This document shows positions 36,201 through 48,762 of a DNA stretch of 64,000 nucleotides, piece by piece. The stretch comes from Brassica napus (lineage: Eukaryota; Streptophyta; Magnoliopsida; Brassicales; Brassicaceae): positions 61,307,452 to 61,371,451 of the forward strand of contig NC_063447.1 of the NCBI RefSeq assembly GCF_020379485.1. The letters are read 5' to 3'. Under the pieces are notes generated by a model. That model saw only the letters and a list, made by a program, of their open reading frames with translations. It searched no databases and was not told where the DNA came from. Position 1 is the first letter of the stretch. Every line of letters starts with the position of its first letter. The position numbers and the translations under genes are program-made.

Positions 36201-36769
36201 CTTGCACCCTTTGATCTAACCAAGAAGAAGAAGAAGACATTTGTCGTTCAGGATGCCATCGAGGACACAGCTGAGTCACACGGGAGACATACTATCTGTT
36301 GCCTGATTGTTCAAGAAGAGTTTATGTGCTGTGAAACATATTTGTTTCTTTTCATCAGTTGCTTTGTTTAATATTTTTTCCTGCAAATAATGATGGCTTT
36401 GACAGTTCATTTACGGGAGCCAAGAAGTAAAAGAGGAAGAAGCCAGTGAGTGTTTGACATTTTATGTCTTCCTGAGTTTTTTTTTCATTCATTAAACTTG
36501 GATTTTGAAGATTATGTGCCTCACATTCTTTTTATTTTGATGGTTGTTAGGTTGAATGAAGATCATTGAATAAATAAAATGTTGATGCTCCTGAAGATTT
36601 GGAGGGTACTTTATATTTCTTTCCCTGATAATTCTATCGACATAAATTTGAACCTTACAGAGGGTATATTGCAGAGCATCCTAATGATGAGGAAGAGGTG
36701 GAGGGAATTGATCTTCACCAGCAACGTTACCCGTGGGAGGGAAGTGACATGGATTACTTATACGACGAG
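36201..36769 (+). pseudogene. captured eIF2-beta exon fragments
   Basis: Three pieces in order resemble the N-terminal half of translation initiation factor eIF2 beta: LAPFDLTKKKKKTFVVQD (36201-36254, ending 36277), DGFDSSFTGAKK then stop then KRKKP (36392-36446, ending at a GT donor), and AEHPNDEEEVEGIDLHQQRY followed by PWEGSDMDYLYDE (to 36769, ending at a GTAAGC donor). The order Lys-rich block, DGxDSxFTGxKKKKK, then YPWEGSDRDYxYDEL is that of plant eIF2 beta. Introns are retained, so capture was at the DNA level. An in-frame stop and missing C-terminal domains make it non-functional. Confidence 0.7.
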
Positions 36770-38791
36770 GTAAGCAAATCATTAGATGGTTTGCGGTCCA
36801 TCTTTGAGAGCCGTTGATTATAAGTGTCTATCGTTTTGAAGTTGTACGACACTAAGATGTAAAGAATTACTAATCACGATTACCTTACTAGCAGAGTTTT
36901 TTTGCACAGCTATTGTCAATGGAATTAACACTGGAAATTGATGGTGCTATATTTCATGTTTCAAATGCTAACGCAAGCTCCAATGTTGATTCTCAGCTTT
37001 AACATGCCAAAATCACAATGCAGTGGGTGTTGTAAGGTAATTCAGTAGGCACAAATGTTCAGTTAAAAAAAATTCTAAACTGTATTTATGCATCAAACTT
37101 ATCATCCATAACATAATAATATGTTTTTTCTGTGCTAGGAACCGTTTGTAAATAAATGTCTCGGATTTATATGACTGCTTAGTTTGTTGCTTTTGACAGT
37201 GAAATCACTAAGCTTGCAATGTGTCAGGACAGCAAAAGCATCTCAGCTGATGGTTAGCTTTATAATTTCGTTGGTTTTTTTTTCATATTATGTTGGATGG
37301 ATTATTTTAGCTAACAAATATCGCAACAGAACGCTGACAATAACTCTAATAGATTTATATATACATTTAGAATTGGATGTTTGGTGAGAACAGGAACAAG
37401 TACTTCTGTCACGCTATTGGACAGTTATACGCAATTTCAAGAGAATTGATTTCTTATATTTCCCATAATCAGTAAGATTTTAACTGTTTTGTCTACTTTG
37501 CATTCATACCTCATTCTCAATATAACTTCTCGGTGCTACTATATAATGATCAAGTCATTTTCTGCACAAATAGGCAAGTGGGGATGTTACGTTGGGTGCT
37601 TGGTTTATTGGGCTTGGCTATACAAAGTCTGTTGTGACTCTAAAACTTTTACCTCATTTAACATTGATTCTGGTTCTTGGGAGAATTACAGATTGTGAAT
37701 GAAATGCACAAGCAGGGAACATATGTGTAGTTGCGTTCGACTCGACATGTAGCGGTATTTGCAGATCCGCTGATCCCATTGTGGAGGTTAACATGCAATG
37801 TGTTGACCTGGAAATCATTATTTGGAAGCTACATTTCGAGGCATTTCCTCAACATATAAATAGACCATAGACAGAGTTTGATATTTATAATACTCAGTGA
37901 TTATGGAGTCTGCAGAAAATAGTCATTTTGCATATTCTATATGGAACCAAGAGATATGTCCTTTGTTTCATGATTGTATTATGATAGCTACTAACATAGG
38001 AGATGACTAGAGAAAGAGAAATGAGTATGAAACTCTTATATGGGTAGCTTTTGTAAACACATTTGGGTTTATTAACAGTTGTGACAAGCAATTATGTTTA
38101 TAGTAAAGGAAACCCCCTGCAGCGTCAATAACAAATGCACATGTTTTTTGGTTGTTTGAGATTGAAATAGCTAATCGGTTTTCTAAATCAATATAATTGA
38201 TTTGACTAAAGCTATCTTGGATGACAAAAAGAAGGATTGCAAGTTTAATAACTTCTACTTTAGACTTTAATTTCAACTAAATTATAATCAGTCTTTTATC
38301 CATATCATCTTAGTTATAATCGTAAGGATTTATTAGAATAAATAAACAGTTTCAACAATATTTAATATGTGATTTAATAAACAAAAGAACATGTAGGATT
38401 TTTAAGATTTAAAGAGATTGGAGACAATAGTTAATGAATATGAAAAGAATACGAATCAGATGATGAAAAATGATTCGAGCAAATTAATGGCAACACAGAG
38501 GTAAGCGAGATAAAAATATCAATCAATAAAGAATGAAAGAAGAATGAACAGGGTTAAGTTATTACACAAGCCAAAACTAAGACAAATCAAACGACAAAAC
38601 GTGAAAACAAATGTAAACAAGACAAGAGGAGATGATGAAGATAAAATGCATTGAAAAACTGAATGCTAGATTAGAAAGCAAGAGACAAAAATAGATTAAA
38701 ATGCAAAAACTCCACGCCTTGACGCGGGTAACGATCCCTAGTTAATAAAATTTCAAAATCCCGACATTATTAATTTATAGAGGTTTTTCTG

Positions 38792-39048
38792 TATATATAA
38801 TCCATTGATGGTGACAATAAATAAATGTTGATTTCATCAGGAGATTTTGGACATCTCTGTATTTACAATGTACTCAAAATCTTGTGATCCTTTTTGCGGT
38901 ATAGTTTTAGTTTGCTTCGTTTAAAATAAATATTACTCAAATTTAAGCAAACTTATTTCAATCTGTTAATATTGTTTATTTGATTCTAGATCTTCTGTTA
39001 CAGATATTAAAAAACATATGATAAGATGATTTCATCTTGGACACATAC
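38792..39048. other. duplicated spacer between gene X and DEFL1
   Basis: This spacer (ttgatggtgacaat..., tttgcttcgtttaaaataaa, gatgatttcatcttgg) is shared with 42118-42322 and 53510-53759 and partly with 62190-62368. It identifies the duplication units. No gene is seen. Confidence 0.8.
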
Positions 39049-39411
39049 TTATATTACACAACAACATCTTCCATGAGCATCACAGTGTCCAGAATAAGTT
39101 TTATTTCTCTTACAATAGTCATTGCACATTGCTTCTCCATTGGGATATCGCCAATTACATGGTGACATGACGGTGAAGCAAATGTCCGTATTTAACTCTC
39201 CATAACCTATTTATATGAATACAAATCATTAAATAAATATGTATATTAATTAATCAAAATATTCAAAATTGAGGTACAAATATAAACCATTATCCGGAGT
39301 AACGGCGCTAGCTGGAGTAACAGCTATAGCTGTAGTACGACAACGAACAGAAGATCCGAAGAAAAGGATAGTAAAAACAAATGTGATTAAAGTCTTCCTT
39401 GTGATAGCCAT
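39049..39411 (-). CDS. Defensin-like small secreted cysteine-rich protein (DEFL1)
   Basis: Two exons (39411-39288 and 39206-39049) join across a GT-AG intron to give 93 residues. The first exon encodes a signal peptide (MAITRKTLITFVFTILFFGS) ending near RC. The second encodes the mature domain with eight cysteines in the pattern C-x6-C-x10-C-x3-C-x9-C-x5-CCC (ICFTVMSPCNW, GEAMCNDYC, SGHCDAHGRCCC). This architecture (signal exon, one intron, Cys-rich exon) is that of Arabidopsis DEFL/LCR peptides, which act extracellularly in defence or reproduction. The CCC end is atypical of classical defensins. It is the longest copy, with an extra TTAIAVTPA stretch in the signal/propeptide. Confidence 0.8.
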
Positions 39412-39488
39412 TTTTTATCTCTAAATTTTTGGATTGTGTTTTAGATATTCTCTTTAACTTGTTATGATTTTTCTTCACACATTCTAAC

Positions 39489-39496
39489 TATATATA
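39489..39496 (-). promoter_or_regulatory. TATA box of DEFL1
   Basis: TATATATA on the minus strand lies 78 bp upstream of the ATG. The same motif lies in the same place upstream of the copies at 42667, 54116 and 63578. Confidence 0.6.
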
Positions 39497-39499
39497 AGA

Positions 39500-40508
39500 A
39501 CACAAACATACATTTTAAGAAGTATTTTCTTAGTCAAATAAAAAAACTCTTTTCTTTTATTTTCATGAATACATTTAGTCGACGAAAAATACAAAGAATA
39601 TCTTATATATTAATTGAGAATATTTTTTAAGTTGTAACATTAATTACAATGCTTATTTGTCAACATTATAATTCATTTCAATCTGATGTTCTTAACTGTC
39701 ATAATATATAATAAAGTGGAACATTCATTAATCATCACTTATATATTAATTGACAATCATCTTTTAAATTGTAACATTGATTACAATGTGTATGTGTCAA
39801 CATTACAATTCTTTTCAATATGATGCTCTTAATATATAATAAAGTGGACTACTCATTAATCAAATGTTAAAAGAAAATCTACTTCGATCTTTTCTTAAAT
39901 AAAAGTTACATAATTATCTAATGTGATTTCAACAAATATGAAAATTAATGATATTAAATAAGAATGGGTTGTTAACAATTTGCATATCTTCCATCAATTT
40001 TATTTAATTATATTATTAATAAATTAAACAATTATATTAATTAGATATATTATATTTCAGATTGCTATAGTGTAATTTAGATGTTGTTGAATCTTTGTTC
40101 ATTGAATGTAATGTAAGAACTGTGTAACAAAAGATTAGAAGAAGAACATTAAAACACACAAACCAAGACAAGTGGTACATACCACTCGTACATAATGAGA
40201 ACCGTTGCTTTGTCTCTAGTGATTCTAAGTTGTGTAATTTTATAAGTTGACAAGGAAACAAAAGCAATCAATAGGAACAATGCTTCTCTTGGATCTAAGA
40301 GCGCCCGCATCCTCTACTTCTCATGAGGGTATAGGAATGTCTAATGTGTTGTGCCAACCAACCTATTTAATAAAAATAAATAAAAAGATTAAAAGAAATA
40401 GTGATATTAAAGTGAAGTGTGGCTTTTTTTTTTTGAAACAGAAGTGTGGCTATATATAGACAAGGTTACAACCAAAGAATGAAAGAATATTTTTTTTGGG
40501 AAAAATAC
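39500..40508. other. DEFL1 upstream region and spacer
   Basis: Contains two diverged copies of a segment with ttgtaacattaattacaatg (39600-39690 and 39737-39850), repeated upstream of the other DEFL genes. Bases 40258-40305 (aaaagcaatcaataggaaca...) recur at 56427-56474. No gene is seen. Confidence 0.6.
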
Positions 40509-41465
40509 ATGGCGAGTGAGGAGGAGGAAAGAGGAGCCGAGGAACCACTTAGTCCAGTTTCCCGGCTACTCAGTTCACCTGAACTCTGTGCTGTCATTGT
40601 GGTAACATTAGGGTTGAAAACTAGATGCAACATATCCTCCGTTGCTGCAGGCATCAAGGAGTCATTTGATTAAGCTCCCTCGCTTCCCTTGGAAACTGGT
40701 AATCATATATATACCTACATCCATCTTGTTATAGACAATAGGTAAAAATGGAATTTTCATTTACTAACGATGTGATTATACGTATAAACTAAAAAAATGA
40801 AAATATCTTATGCCATGTTCTTTGATCTTAGATTATTCCGTTTCAGGACATGGATAGTAAAAATAAAAAGAAAGGAGAACCAGTTTGGGTTCCGGTCAGA
40901 ATTCAAGTAGAAAGTCATGTTGTTCCAAATCTAGATCATGTCAACATTGAAAATCCTGAGGAGTTCATAGAAGATTATTATTGTTCTAGCATAGCCAATA
41001 CTCCAATGGACATGTCCATACCACCATGGGAGTTTCACGTGTTGAACCTCAAGACTTCAAATGCAGAATCTGTGGGTATAGTAAAGTTGCATCATTCTTT
41101 GGGCGATGGAATGTCTCTTATGTCACTTTTATTCGCTTGTTTGCGAAAAACATCAGACCCCAACGCACTTCCTACAATTGCTCTACAACAAAAACACATC
41201 AAAAATCTACTGATAAGGGTTGTTGGTTTATTGATAGCGGATTTTGGTATATGATAAGATTCATCTTCATCGATTTTGTTGAAGTGTTTAAATTTGTGCT
41301 TACATTATGTTTCCTACGAGAAACCAAAAGTGATCTTTCGAGTGAATCCATGGATGGAATTCAACCTAGAAAAATTAACCATCGGATAATAGACTTTGAT
41401 GATGTCAAGTTGGTGAAGAACATAATGCAAATGGTACAGTATATACTTCTTAATACTAATCATAT
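40509..41465 (+). pseudogene. WSD-type wax ester synthase/DGAT, broken N-terminal half
   Basis: The first exon (40509-40700) encodes EEPLSPVSRLLSSPELC, then VAAGIKESF, then an extra G shifts the frame; skipping it restores IKLPRFPWKL before a GT donor. The second exon (from 40849) encodes VWVPVRIQVESHVVPNLDHV and the acyltransferase motif HHSLGDG (HHxxxDG) at about 41090. A second slip near 41240-41252 is needed to reach FVEVFKFVLTLCFLRETKSD and INHRIIDFDDVKLVKN. The sequence ends at about 41465 where a gene X fragment begins. WSD enzymes make wax esters or triacylglycerol from acyl-CoA. Two frameshifts and loss of the middle make this a pseudogene; C-terminal pieces lie at 55382 and 60703. 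Confidence 0.8.
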
Positions 41466-41481
41466 ATTGTAAGTTTCATCA

Positions 41482-41986
41482 CTCTTCTTGACACATACCC
41501 ACAAGGAAATGTCATATGCATTTACCAAAGTGGCGTATCCCTCAAAAGTGATGGCCCCTGGCTTTGCTAGCTCTGGAGCCAAATCAACTTCTTTGGCGAA
41601 AGCTTCTTTATCAGCTGAGAGAATCAGAGCAGTAACATATATATAGTATTATAGCTTCAGCTGAGAAGACTAGCTTCTATGCCATGAGAGCTGCGTTCTA
41701 TGAAATAATGAGGAAAAGAAGAGCAAAACATATCGGTTCCTTGCCATTGGCAACGTTTGGAGCCAGTCTTTCAACACGTTCCTTGCCATTGGCAACGTTT
41801 GGAGCCACTCTATCGATAGAATGTGCAGCTGTGTCTCTTCCTTCAGCTCCTTCCATTGCGAAATTGGCTCGAGGGATTCAAAACTTGCATGAGGCGTCTC
41901 TGGAAGTGAGGAGTAGAGAAAGCAACAGGATACAGAATGCAATCGAGGCCCTTAGGCAAAAGCTGAAGAAGTTCAGACTTCAATGA
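41482..41986 (+). pseudogene. truncated 3' copy of gene X (copy B)
   Basis: Starts abruptly at the sequence equal to gene X 34549 (ttcttgacacataccc) and continues to the same C-terminus (EALRQKLKKFRLQ, stop at 41984-41986). It has small insertions (atatatag in the 41640 area) that break the frame. An internal duplication of SLPLATFGA replaces the CAGLLLYGDG region. Only the last 100 codons are open. Confidence 0.85.
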
Positions 41987-42322
41987 AGAAGAGAGTTTTG
42001 ACTTTCATTAAAATATTTTCTTTTAGCTATTGTTATGTATATATATTTACATGTCCTCTCTTTTGTAGATGCATGTTTCTTGTTGGACTACACTGGTTTG
42101 GTTTGAACATATATATATAATCTCTTGATGGTGACAAAAAATAAATGTTGGTTTCATTAGGAGAAATAGTTTTAGTTTGCTTCGTTTAAAATAAATATTA
42201 CTGAAATTTAAGCAAACTAATATCAATCTGGTAAATATTTTTTTATTTTATTCTAGATCTTCTGACATCTGTTATAGATTTATAATAACATATGATAAGA
42301 TGATTTCATCTTAGACACATAC

Positions 42323-42667
42323 TTAAAAAACACAACAACATCTTCCATGAGTATCACAATATCCTGACCTTTTGTGATCTCTCCTACAACCGCCGTCGCA
42401 CATTGCTTCCCCATTGGGATATCGCCAATTACACGGTGACAAGACGGTAAAGCAAATGTCCGTATTTAATTCTCCATAACCTATTTATATGAATACAAAT
42501 CATTAAATCAATATGTATATTAATTAATCAAAATATTCAAAATTGAGGTACAAATATAAACCATTACCAGGGGTAACAGCGCTCGTTATAGTACGACAAT
42601 GAACAGAAAATCCTAGGAAAAGAATAGTAAAAACAAATGTGATTAAAGTCTTCATTGTGATAGTCAT
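42323..42667 (-). CDS. Defensin-like small secreted cysteine-rich protein (DEFL2)
   Basis: Exons 42667-42562 and 42480-42323 join to 87 residues. Signal peptide MTITMKTLITFVFTILFLGF; mature part with the same eight-cysteine pattern as DEFL1 (ICFTVLSPCNW, GEAMCDGGC, SGYCDTHGRCCC). The intron sits at the same codon as in DEFL1. The reading frame, splice sites and upstream TATA are intact, so it may be expressed. Replacement changes concentrate between Cys3 and Cys5 (DGGCRRDHKRSGY against NDYCKRNKTYSGH in DEFL1). Confidence 0.8.
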
Positions 42668-43889
42668 TTTTAATCTCTAAATTTTTGGATTGTGTTTAAG
42701 ATATTCTCTTACGATTTTTCTTCACACATTCTGATTATATATAAGAACACAGACATACAGTTTAAGAAGTATTTTCTTAGTCAAATATGAAAAGAAAAAC
42801 TCTCTTTTTTCCATAAATATATATAGTCAAACAGAAAATACAGAAAATCTCTTATATATTATTTGAAAATCATCTTTTAAGTTGTAACATTAATTCCAAT
42901 GCTTATATGTCAACATTACAATTATTTTCACAGTTCATATTAAAAATACTTAAGTTATTAGAATATTACAAAACTGTTATTGAATATAATAAAGTGAACC
43001 ATTTATTAATTAAATATTAAAAAAATATACTTCCTTATTATTTTAAATAAAGCTATGGTGATGACAATTAATACTGTTAAATAATAAAGATTTGGTAACA
43101 ATTTGTATATTCTCTGTCATTTTGTTTAATTTATATTATTAAAAAACAATGATTATTTAATTAAAAATTGGAGTTTTCTTTTTTTTGAATTTTTAAAACG
43201 ATTATAAATTACTGAAAATATTAAAAATTTCACATTAATTTTTTATCAATATATTAAAATTTTTAAAAACATAAATAATCATAACATATATAAATAGAAA
43301 ATCTAACTTAATAGATATTAGATATTTCTTATCTTTAGTCCGTAAATATACAAAAAAATCTAGATTTTTATTAATATTTAAAATATCTCATTCCGTCCGA
43401 GCGCAGGTTATTGCTTATTAGATTTGAACTTTGAACAGTTGTGTGATACTGATGTAGCAGAAGCTACAATAACACAATGATTTTATTTAGTCTAAGAATA
43501 CCTAAGATCAATGTCAAGAAAATTTTCTTAACTTTTATTAATCAAATCATAAATAAACTGAATACAACTCTAAGCCTATTTATATGAAAACCAAATAACC
43601 TATAAACTATTAAAAATCATTAAAATAATTCTAACTAATTAATATCAATACTAAAACAAATAATAAACTAGATAATTATGATATTTGGAGTATATCCAAA
43701 TTAACATCTATCTGCATCAGATACCAATTTGGTAAACATACAGTCCAAAGAATTGACTAAAGGACTGCCAAAAATATTATAATAGATAATTAAAATTTTA
43801 TTGTGAAGATTTAAACGGTTATACCAAACAACAACAAAAATTATTACAAGAGACAGTAGAGCATTTCCACTATGTTCTCATTAAAATAA
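42668..43889. other. DEFL2 upstream region and AT-rich spacer
   Basis: Shares the ttgtaacattaattccaatg segment with the other DEFL upstream regions (42883-42920). From 43140 it is AT-rich with no gene. Bases 43840-43889 (tacaagagacagtagagcat...) match 55140-55186, which is the unfilled version of the Helitron site. Confidence 0.6.
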
Positions 43890-44544
43890 CTAGAGCCTTT
43901 TCCCGGGTTACGTCCGGGTTTATTTTCCTAAAATTTTAATTTATTTTAAAATATTATTTATATTTAAATATGTAATTTATATTGGAAATTTTGACAAATA
44001 TAAATTATTAAAATGAAGTTTCACATCTTAGACTGTAAAACTTAAATAATGATAAAACACATATTATATTAAGTTAGTATTACAGTAAAAGTAAAATTAG
44101 TTAAAACTTCAATAATTTAAAATTTTGATTTTTTAATTATTTTGTTCATTCTATCTGATTCGTATTGTATAATTAGTGACTAAAAGTTTAAGTTCTTCCC
44201 AATAAAATCAATCTCTCTAGAAATACACATGAAAAATAAAATTGTTGGATCTAATAATTTTATCAGCTTGATAAAAGGTAAACAGTTGATTTATTTAATA
44301 TTTTCAGAAATTTCATAAATGTTGTTAGGGGTAATTGGTAAGTGCTCCCGGTATTTTCTACTGTTCTTTTTATTTTTACAATCATTTTAATTTATCAATT
44401 ATTTTTTTTTAAGAAAATAATTTAAAACTATAGCCCAAGCTAAATTAGTAAATATATTGATTTTGGAAATCATTTTTAAAAGATATATACATTCTATTGG
44501 AAAGTAATTAATATAAATTTACATCAATCTAATCTAAAGTCACA

Positions 44545-44616
44545 GAAAACCATGGATAATGTATATTCGAAAAGCTGGCAAAAGTAGATTCTGGAAAACC
44601 ATGGATAATGTATATT
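44545..44616 (+). repeat. 23-bp direct repeat, 49-bp period
   Basis: gaaaaccatggataatgtat plus att occurs at 44545-44567 and 44594-44616, inside the Helitron nest. Confidence 0.8.
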
Positions 44617-45065
44617 TCTGAGAAAATATCAGAGTGAATTTGATCAAGCAGATTCGAAACAGATGATAAGAAAGTAGATTTATAGGGGAAAAAATAGTGA
44701 GGAAGATGAAAAGAGTCCACTGATTGGGTTCAATTAAGGATTGATGAGTGTAGATAGTGGTGAAGTTATTGTTTGAAACGCATCCGGAGAGAATAGCAAT
44801 GGAAAATATCGAAGCCAGAAAATGGAAGGGGAAATCGAAAAAAAGGAAAACACGAAGGAAATTAAGGTTGAGTTCTGCAATTTCTTTTTCACTTGGACAA
44901 TATGTCGGGCCTAAAGAAAACGAAGAAGCCCAAAATCATTAACAACAAAGCCCTAAACGAAACAAAAGAATCCAACGTGGACGATGGAAGCAATTTAACT
45001 GACCGAATTTTTAATCCGTCGTGGCACACCTAAGAAGCCTTGATATTTGGCTTTTAGTATTGTTA

Positions 45066-45095
45066 CTAGGGATTAACCCGGGCTACGCCCGAGAT
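45066..45095 (-). mobile_element. second (inner) Helitron 3' terminus
   Basis: On the minus strand CTCGGGCGTAGCCCGGGTTA forms a CGGGC/GCCCG hairpin followed by ATCCCTAG ending at 45066, with A just outside at 45065. This is a textbook Helitron 3' end. Its matching 5' end is probably one of the repeated ends at 48167-51736. Confidence 0.75.
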
Positions 45096-48081
45096 TTTTA
45101 TTTTTTTTCTAATTTAAGTTGTTAAATTATTTATATTTAGGTTATGATATATATTTATATAAATGTTAAGATGCATGTCATAATTAAAATTTATTTTTAA
45201 ATTTTAACACGTTAAATTAACATATTTTTTACTATTTAAATATTTTTTTTGTAATTTTGTTGGCTATCTAGTTATCATATTTAGCAAAACTATCTGTTGA
45301 GTGTTGGAATAAATGTTTTAGATATTTAATTAAACTGCAAAGTATTTTCGGATCGACCACATGCTCAACAATCGATCGATCCGTAAAAAGATGGTCGATC
45401 TCCTTGGCCAGGTAAGTACAATTTTAGCAAAAATATCTTTGATTTTCAAATATTAAGTATATAACTATTTTTTTGAATAGTTTTTTTGAATTGTATTTTT
45501 TGATTAAATTATTGTATTATAATGTTTATGTAAATATTTTTTGTGATGTTTGAATTTGTGCTGTTAGTATACTTAACCTAGATGATATTGAAGTTTAACA
45601 ATTTTTTTTTTCTGGAAATAGAAAATAGTGATATATCAAAACGTATCTAATACTTGTTAAATGATAGTATAATGTAAATTACATCCATTATTTGAAAATA
45701 ACCATTTGTTGTTTTTATTTTTTTTAAATCAGAAATTATTTTTATTTAAAAAAATTATTCATATATAATATAATAGTTTAAGTTTGGAAGATTAATCTAT
45801 ATATATAAATTATGTATATTTTAAAAAAAATAATTTAAGATATTATATATTGAGTAACTGAATAAAAGCTGAATTTCTTATCTTGAAAATGAAATATTTA
45901 TATTTTTGTCTTCATGTTATACTCACCAATCCAGCATTGATATTTATAACTCAGTATGTTTTTTAAAAAAACTTAGTTTTAAGTAATAAACGATTTTAAT
46001 AAATTAAATTCATCACCTATAATGTTCTGTAAACTATATTTAAAAATTCTCTAAAATTATATTTAAGCATAATATTACTATTATTTAATTTAAGTTATTT
46101 TAAGTATAATATATGCTAAACCAACTTAAATTATATTTACAATAGGACCATCCTAAACCGGTTAATAAACCAAAAACAATACTAAACCAACATGAACCAT
46201 ACCTGATTCGGCGAGGAAATAAGTGTTTCGGGATAAACGCTTGAATGGTTATTAACTGTAATGGTTTGATCATGAAAGAGTAATATGAATATTAACAATA
46301 AAATTATGGATTAGATTAATTTAAATTTGTAAGAATACCTTTGAGTCTATGAAAAGCAATTCAATTCCCATGAATAAGTTTAGCTTTTGGAAGTTGCGGG
46401 TTTCCCAACAATGAATCCACCTAACAAAAAGTTCGTTGTTATAAAAAATCTCCTTCAAGGTCATTAAAGATTTTTGGAACGGCAAGAGTTGATGGTGGAA
46501 CCATTTTTTTGCTCGAGTGCTTTGAAGTTTTCCTTAATAGTGTGAAATTGAAGTTGATGGAATAATGAATTTTATAGGGACTTTCTTGATGTAAAACTAT
46601 ACATTTTTATTTATTTTTGTTTAATGTGGTATTTCCATTTTTATATAATTTACTACCATTTTAAGATAGATGTACATTTTAAGATAGATGTTTAAATCTT
46701 AATGTACTTTTTCCATTTTTAAAAATGTTTATTTCCATTTCTTATATTTTTTATTTACGTAATATCTATATTTATATTTTATATTTTAAAATAGATATTT
46801 AAATCTTAATGTATTTTTTCCATTTTTAAAAATTGTGTATTTATTTATATTATATATTTTACATTTTAAGATAGATGTTTAATGCTTAATGAACTTTTTC
46901 CATTTAAAAAAAAATTGTGTATTTACTTATTATTATATATATAATTCATATATTATATATTTACATTATTTACTTATTATTTATTTTCTTGTATATGTAT
47001 TTCCATTTCTTGTACTTTTATTTACTTAATATCTCTATGTTACATTTTAAGATAGATTTTTAAATCTTAATGTACATTTTCCATTTTCTTTAAATTGTAT
47101 ATTTCCATTTGTTATACTTTCTATTTACGTAATATCTATATTTTAAATTTTAAGATATATTTTTAAATCTTAATGCAATTTTCCATTTTTAAATTGCGTA
47201 TTTACTTATATTATATATTTACTTATTATTTATTTTTCTTTATATTGTGTATTTCTATTTCTTATACTTTCTATTTACTAATAATTTTATATTTTAAGAT
47301 AGATTTACATTTTAAGATAGTTGTTTAAATACTAATGTACTTTTTCCATTTTTTTAAATTGTGTATTTCCTTTTCTTATACTTTCTATTTGCGTAATATC
47401 TATATTTTACATTTTAAGATAGATGTTTAAATATTAATATACTTTTTCCACTGTTTTTAAGTTGTGTATTTCTTTTTCTTATACTTTCTATTTACTTAAT
47501 ATCTATATTTTACATTTTAAAATAGATGTTTAATATTTAATGTACTTTTTCCATATTTTAAAAATTGTGCATTTACTTATTATTGTATATATAATTCATA
47601 TATTTATATATTTATAATATTTACTTATTATTTATTTTTCTATATATTGAGTATTTCTCTTTCTTATACTTTATATTTAGTTAATATCTATATTTTATAT
47701 TTTAAGATAAATGTTTAAATCTTAATGTTTTTTTTCCATTTTCAATGTAAAGCGGCAATGTTTAATAGAAGAATTTGGATGTTTACATATTTTTGTTATT
47801 TTTAAATGTAAAATGATAATCTTACATATGTTTAATGTAGTATTTTCATTTTTATGTTGTATGTTTACATATATTTATTATTTTCGAAATTATATATAAT
47901 GTGTTTTTTTTTTATATAAAACGGTAATGTTACATTATGGAGATAAGCCATCTTTTTTTTAAAGTGAAAAATGGTAATTTTACATATGTTTAATGTAGGT
48001 TTTCTATTTTTTATGCTGTATGTTTACATATTATTTATAATTTTCGAAAATTAGTAATATTAAAATGTAGAACTATATTTT

Positions 48082-48167
48082 ATGCCACGTGTCATCTTTC
48101 GGGAGAAGTTTTCTTGCTGATGTGGACGCTCTATGGAGTCTCAAAAGGTCTTTTTTATTAGTAAGGA
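48082..48167 (-). repeat. Helitron 5'-terminal segment, copy 1
   Basis: Contains gccacgtgtcatctttcggg, then gctgatgtggacgctctatg, and ends gtaagga. The same roughly 85-bp block ends at 48167, 49160, 50250, 50649 and 51736; each end is followed by T, as expected for a Helitron 5'-TC terminus on the minus strand. Confidence 0.75.
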
Positions 48168-48762
48168 TATGTTTAATGTAGTTTTTCCATTTTTTTATGT
48201 TGTATGTTTACATATTTATTATTTTCGAAATTATATATAATGTTTTTTTCACATTATATATATTGAGTATTTCTCTTTCTTATACTTTATATTTAGTTAA
48301 TATCTATATTTTATATTTTAAGATAGATGTTTAAATCTTAATGTTTTTTTCCTTTTTTAATGTAAAACGGCAATGTTTAATAGAAGAACTTGGACAAATA
48401 GTCAAATAGTTATATTTATGTTTTTTTTTCTTTTCATATAAAATGGCAGTGTTACATTATGGAGATAAGCTATTTTTTTTTAGTGAAATCTTACATACGT
48501 TTAATGTAGTTTTTCCATTTTTTCTATGTTGTATGTTTACATATTTTTGTTATTTTTAAATGTAAAATGGTAATCTTACATATGTTTAAAGTAGTATTTC
48601 TATTTTTATGTTGTATGTTTACATATTATTTATTATTTTCGAAATTATATTTAATGTTTTTTTTCCAAAATAGTAATGTTACATTATGGAGATAAGCCGT
48701 CTTTTTTTTAGTGAAAAATGATAATCTTACATATGTTTAATGTAGTTTTTCATTTTTTTATG

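Larger units (their letters stand above)
35635..38741 (+). mobile_element. 3.1-kb Helitron nested in the Emigrant-like element
   Basis: 5'-TCTACATTATAATCTACG follows A at 35634; the 3' end GACGCGGGTAACGATCCCTAG at 38741 is followed by T. Removing it restores a continuous Emigrant motif (ctataaa|ttaataaaattt), which fixes both boundaries. It carries a tRNA-like pol III signal near its 5' end (minus strand) and captured eIF2-beta exons. Bases 36800-38700 hold no recognised coding sequence and no Rep/helicase, so it is non-autonomous. Confidence 0.8.
35159..38791. mobile_element. Emigrant-like (pogo-type) MITE, split by a Helitron
   Basis: The right end read on the minus strand is CAGAAAAACCTCTATAAATT; the left end (cttagaacaactataaatta) is a degenerate version. 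These match the known Emigrant family ends (CAGTAAAACCTCTATAAATT). TA flanks both ends. The paralogous sites at about 42105 and 53498 are unfilled and show a plain tata stretch. Internal repeats of ataaattaata are typical of the family. The Helitron at 35635-38741 is nested inside it. Confidence 0.7.
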
